Assembly (NCBI GenBank): GCA_030044455.1
Contig: JASHVU010000352.1
Span: 1 to 7,720, forward strand
Source: Acidobacteriaceae bacterium
Lineage (GTDB): Bacteria > Acidobacteriota > Terriglobia > Terriglobales > Acidobacteriaceae
Direction: 5' to 3'
Length of the DNA stretch: 7,720 nucleotides
The notes under the pieces are model-generated. The model had not been told where the DNA came from. It did not search any database and was given only the letters and a program-made list of their open reading frames with translations. A program made the position numbers and the translations under genes. Positions 5,772-7,720 of the stretch are shown here, piece by piece (position 1 is the stretch's first letter; every line of letters begins with the position of its first letter).

Positions 5772-7720
5772 TTGAAATTTGTTGATTGCAGTCCTTTTGT
5801 CTTTGCGGCGTTAGCGCTTTCCATGCTCTCTTTCGCAACGCCGTCTCACGCCGCTTCCAGCGCAATTCCTGCTCCCCTGGTCCTGGACTCTGGCTGGCAG
5901 TTGCAAGATGTGGCCAAGGCGCCCGAGCCTGGCGCGCAGATTGCCACGGCCGCCTACAAGCCAGGCGGTTGGTACACGGCCACGGTGCCGGGCACGGTGC
6001 TCACCACGCTGGTCAACAACCACGTTTACCCTGAGCCGCTCTATGGCGAAAATGATCGGCCCGAGATTATCCCCGAATCGCTCGTCCACACATCGTACTG
6101 GTATCGCACTGTTGTCAAAATCCCCGGCGACTACAAGAATCGTCACGTCTGGCTCAACTTCGACGGCATCAACTATTCGGCCACGGTCTGGGTAAACGGA
6201 ACGCAGGTGGGATCGATCAAGGGCGCGTTTATTCGCGGCAATTTCGACATCTCCACGCTGGTGCAGCCGGGCAAAAAGGCTGTGATTGCCGTGCTTATAA
6301 CTCCACAGCCCCACCCCGGGGTTCCTCACGAGCACACGGTCCGCGACGGTATCGGCGCCAATGGCGGCATCAGCGCTATCGACGGACCCACGTTTCTTTG
6401 CACCATCGGCTGGGATTGGCTGCCCGCCATTCACGACCGCGATTCCGGAATCTGGCAAAAGGTCTATCTTTCGGCCTCGGGTCCGGTGCTCGTCAAGAAT
6501 CCGCTTGTCACCACCGATCTTCCACTGCCCAGGACCGACTCCTCTGACGTTTCTGTGCAAGCCACCATTGAGAACTTCACAGGCCAGCCCGTGAAAGGAG
6601 TTCTTCAAGGAACCATTGGAGACGGGACGAGCGGGGACATCAAATTCGAACAGCCTGTCGAACTGGCCGCGCACGCAACCCAACAGGTCACCTTCAATTC
6701 CGGCAACACAGCTGCACTGCACATCGTCAATCCGCGTCTCTGGTGGCCGAACGGATACGGACCGCAGAATCTCTATCACCTGCATCTCGAATTCGTCGCC
6801 GACCGCCATACTTCCGATGTCGACGACCTCGACTTCGGCATTCGCAAAATCTCCTACTCGGTTCCCGGCACAGATACGCTCACCATCTCGGTCAACGGCG
6901 TGCCGGTCTTCATTCGCGGCGGAGACTGGGGCCTCGACGAGGGCCTCAAGCGCATTCCGCTGGACCGCATGGAGGCCGAAATCCGCTACCACAAGCTGGC
7001 CAATCTCAACCTGATTCGCAATTGGGTGGGGCAAAGCACCAGCGAGCAGTTCTATGAGCTCTGCGACAAATACGGCATCATGGTGTGGGACGAGTTTTTC
7101 CAGCCCAACCCCGGCGATGGGCCCAACCCCACTGACATTGACACCTACATTGCCAACGTGCGCGACAAGGTGCTGCGCTTCCGCAATCATCCCTCTATCA
7201 TTTTGTGGTGCGCACGCAACGAGGGTTTCCCTCCGCCTGAAATTGATGCCGCGTTGCGCAAAGTGCTGGCCGAGCTTGAACCCACGCGCCGCTATCAGCC
7301 CAGCTCTACCGATGGCGCGGGCGTGCGTTCCGGCGGACCTTATGCATGGCGTGCGCCGCGCGCGTTTTACAAGATTACCGACGACTACTTCAAGACTGAA
7401 ACCGGCTCCATCAGTGTGCCCACGCTCGAATCAATCCACGGCATGATGCCGAAAAAAGACTGGGACAGTATCAACGACGACTGGGCCGAGCATGACTTTG
7501 CCCGCGGCAACTCCGGCGCGCAGAACTACCCCACTGAGATTGCCGCGCGCTACGGTGCATTTCGCAATCTGGCCGACTTTGTCCGTAAGGCGCAGATGGC
7601 AAACTACGAGGCCTATCGCGCCATGTACGAGGGCCGCAATGCAGTCATGTTCCATCCCACCACGGCCGTCATCACCTGGATGAGCAACCCTGCGCAGCCC
7701 AGCTTCGTTTGGCAGATCTA
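5772..7720 (+). CDS. Secreted family GH2 glycosidase (beta-mannosidase / mannosylglycoprotein endo-beta-mannosidase-like), C-terminus cut by window edge
   Basis: The frame stays open to the right edge, giving 649 complete codons of a protein that in this family usually has about 850-950. Numbered from TTG 5772, a signal peptide (K-F-V near the start, hydrophobic core, S-H-A then A) should be cleaved near residue 27. An N-terminal jelly-roll domain follows, then S-G-I-W (225-228), an immunoglobulin-like domain, and the TIM barrel from about residue 375, with G-G-D-W at 383-386. The acid/base is E484 in W-C-A-R-N-E-G and the probable nucleophile E543 in F-K-T-E-T-G-S-I-S-V-P. Both contexts resemble plant mannosylglycoprotein endo-beta-mannosidases (G-G-N-E-x-x-P-P; P-E-V-G-S-V-G-M-P), with exo-beta-glucosaminidases as the next nearest group. 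It probably cleaves beta-mannosidic linkages outside the cytoplasm; exact specificity is unknown. GTG 5763 is an alternative start. A neighbouring sugar-uptake gene is not visible. Confidence 0.93.
   Translation, partial: MKFVDCSPFVFAALALSMLSFATPSHAASSAIPAPLVLDSGWQLQDVAKAPEPGAQIATAAYKPGGWYTATVPGTVLTTLVNNHVYPEPLYGENDRPEIIPESLVHTSYWYRTVVKIPGDYKNRHVWLNFDGINYSATVWVNGTQVGSIKGAFIRGNFDISTLVQPGKKAVIAVLITPQPHPGVPHEHTVRDGIGANGGISAIDGPTFLCTIGWDWLPAIHDRDSGIWQKVYLSASGPVLVKNPLVTTDLPLPRTDSSDVSVQATIENFTGQPVKGVLQGTIGDGTSGDIKFEQPVELAAHATQQVTFNSGNTAALHIVNPRLWWPNGYGPQNLYHLHLEFVADRHTSDVDDLDFGIRKISYSVPGTDTLTISVNGVPVFIRGGDWGLDEGLKRIPLDRMEAEIRYHKLANLNLIRNWVGQSTSEQFYELCDKYGIMVWDEFFQPNPGDGPNPTDIDTYIANVRDKVLRFRNHPSIILWCARNEGFPPPEIDAALRKVLAELEPTRRYQPSSTDGAGVRSGGPYAWRAPRAFYKITDDYFKTETGSISVPTLESIHGMMPKKDWDSINDDWAEHDFARGNSGAQNYPTEIAARYGAFRNLADFVRKAQMANYEAYRAMYEGRNAVMFHPTTAVITWMSNPAQPSFVWQI

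Noticed and set aside
5811..7190. 459-codon open frame on the minus strand opposite the GH2 gene
   Set aside because: It lies wholly antisense to a well-supported GH2 gene with catalytic motifs, its translation resembles no family I know, and GC-rich codon bias commonly leaves one antisense frame open.

Overview
The window looks like GC-rich chromosomal DNA from an Acidobacteriota bacterium, probably class Terriglobia. I judge this from three things: the heme O synthase sequence (an N-x3-E-x3-D variant of the first prenyltransferase motif plus the surrounding residues), the pairing of heme O synthase with a DUF420 protein, and intergenic elements built on 'ctaaagcc' palindromes that I associate from memory with this group. 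No search could be run, so the placement is an inference. There are no rRNA or tRNA genes, no CRISPR array, no transposase and no phage genes.

Layout, left to right. Positions 1-105 hold the N-terminal 35 codons of a leftward gene that resembles a KpsF/KdsD-type sugar-phosphate isomerase. Positions 106-728 have no convincing gene; they carry a 13-bp perfect inverted repeat with arms 83 bp apart and several smaller palindromes. Positions 729-1614 carry two leftward genes 4 bp apart: a small protein with two membrane spans, preceded in transcription by a five-span DUF420 (YozB/CtaM-like) protein. Positions 1615-1846 are an intergenic spacer with two diverged, same-orientation copies of a palindromic repeat. 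Leftward genes for heme O synthase (ctaB), a Tat-exported metallophosphoesterase of the YkuE/YaeI type and 4-alpha-glucanotransferase (malQ) follow, up to 5531. A 240-bp divergent intergenic region holds a perfect 9-bp-stem hairpin and a TATAAT box. A rightward, secreted family GH2 glycosidase gene then runs off the right edge.

Function. CtaB makes heme O by farnesylating protoheme, a step needed by heme-copper oxidases. DUF420 proteins occur in the same oxidase-assembly neighbourhoods, and CtaM of Staphylococcus aureus is the studied example. The 107-residue protein directly after DUF420 is a good guilt-by-association candidate for an oxidase-linked membrane protein. MalQ handles cytoplasmic maltodextrins or glycogen, while the GH2 enzyme should cut beta-linked (probably beta-mannosidic) glycans outside the cytoplasm. 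The two are divergent neighbours, but nothing seen here proves co-regulation.

I found no clear new multi-gene system. The best leads are the inverted-repeat element at 235-343, the tandem palindromic repeats between ctaB and the DUF420 gene, and the uncharacterised two-span protein.
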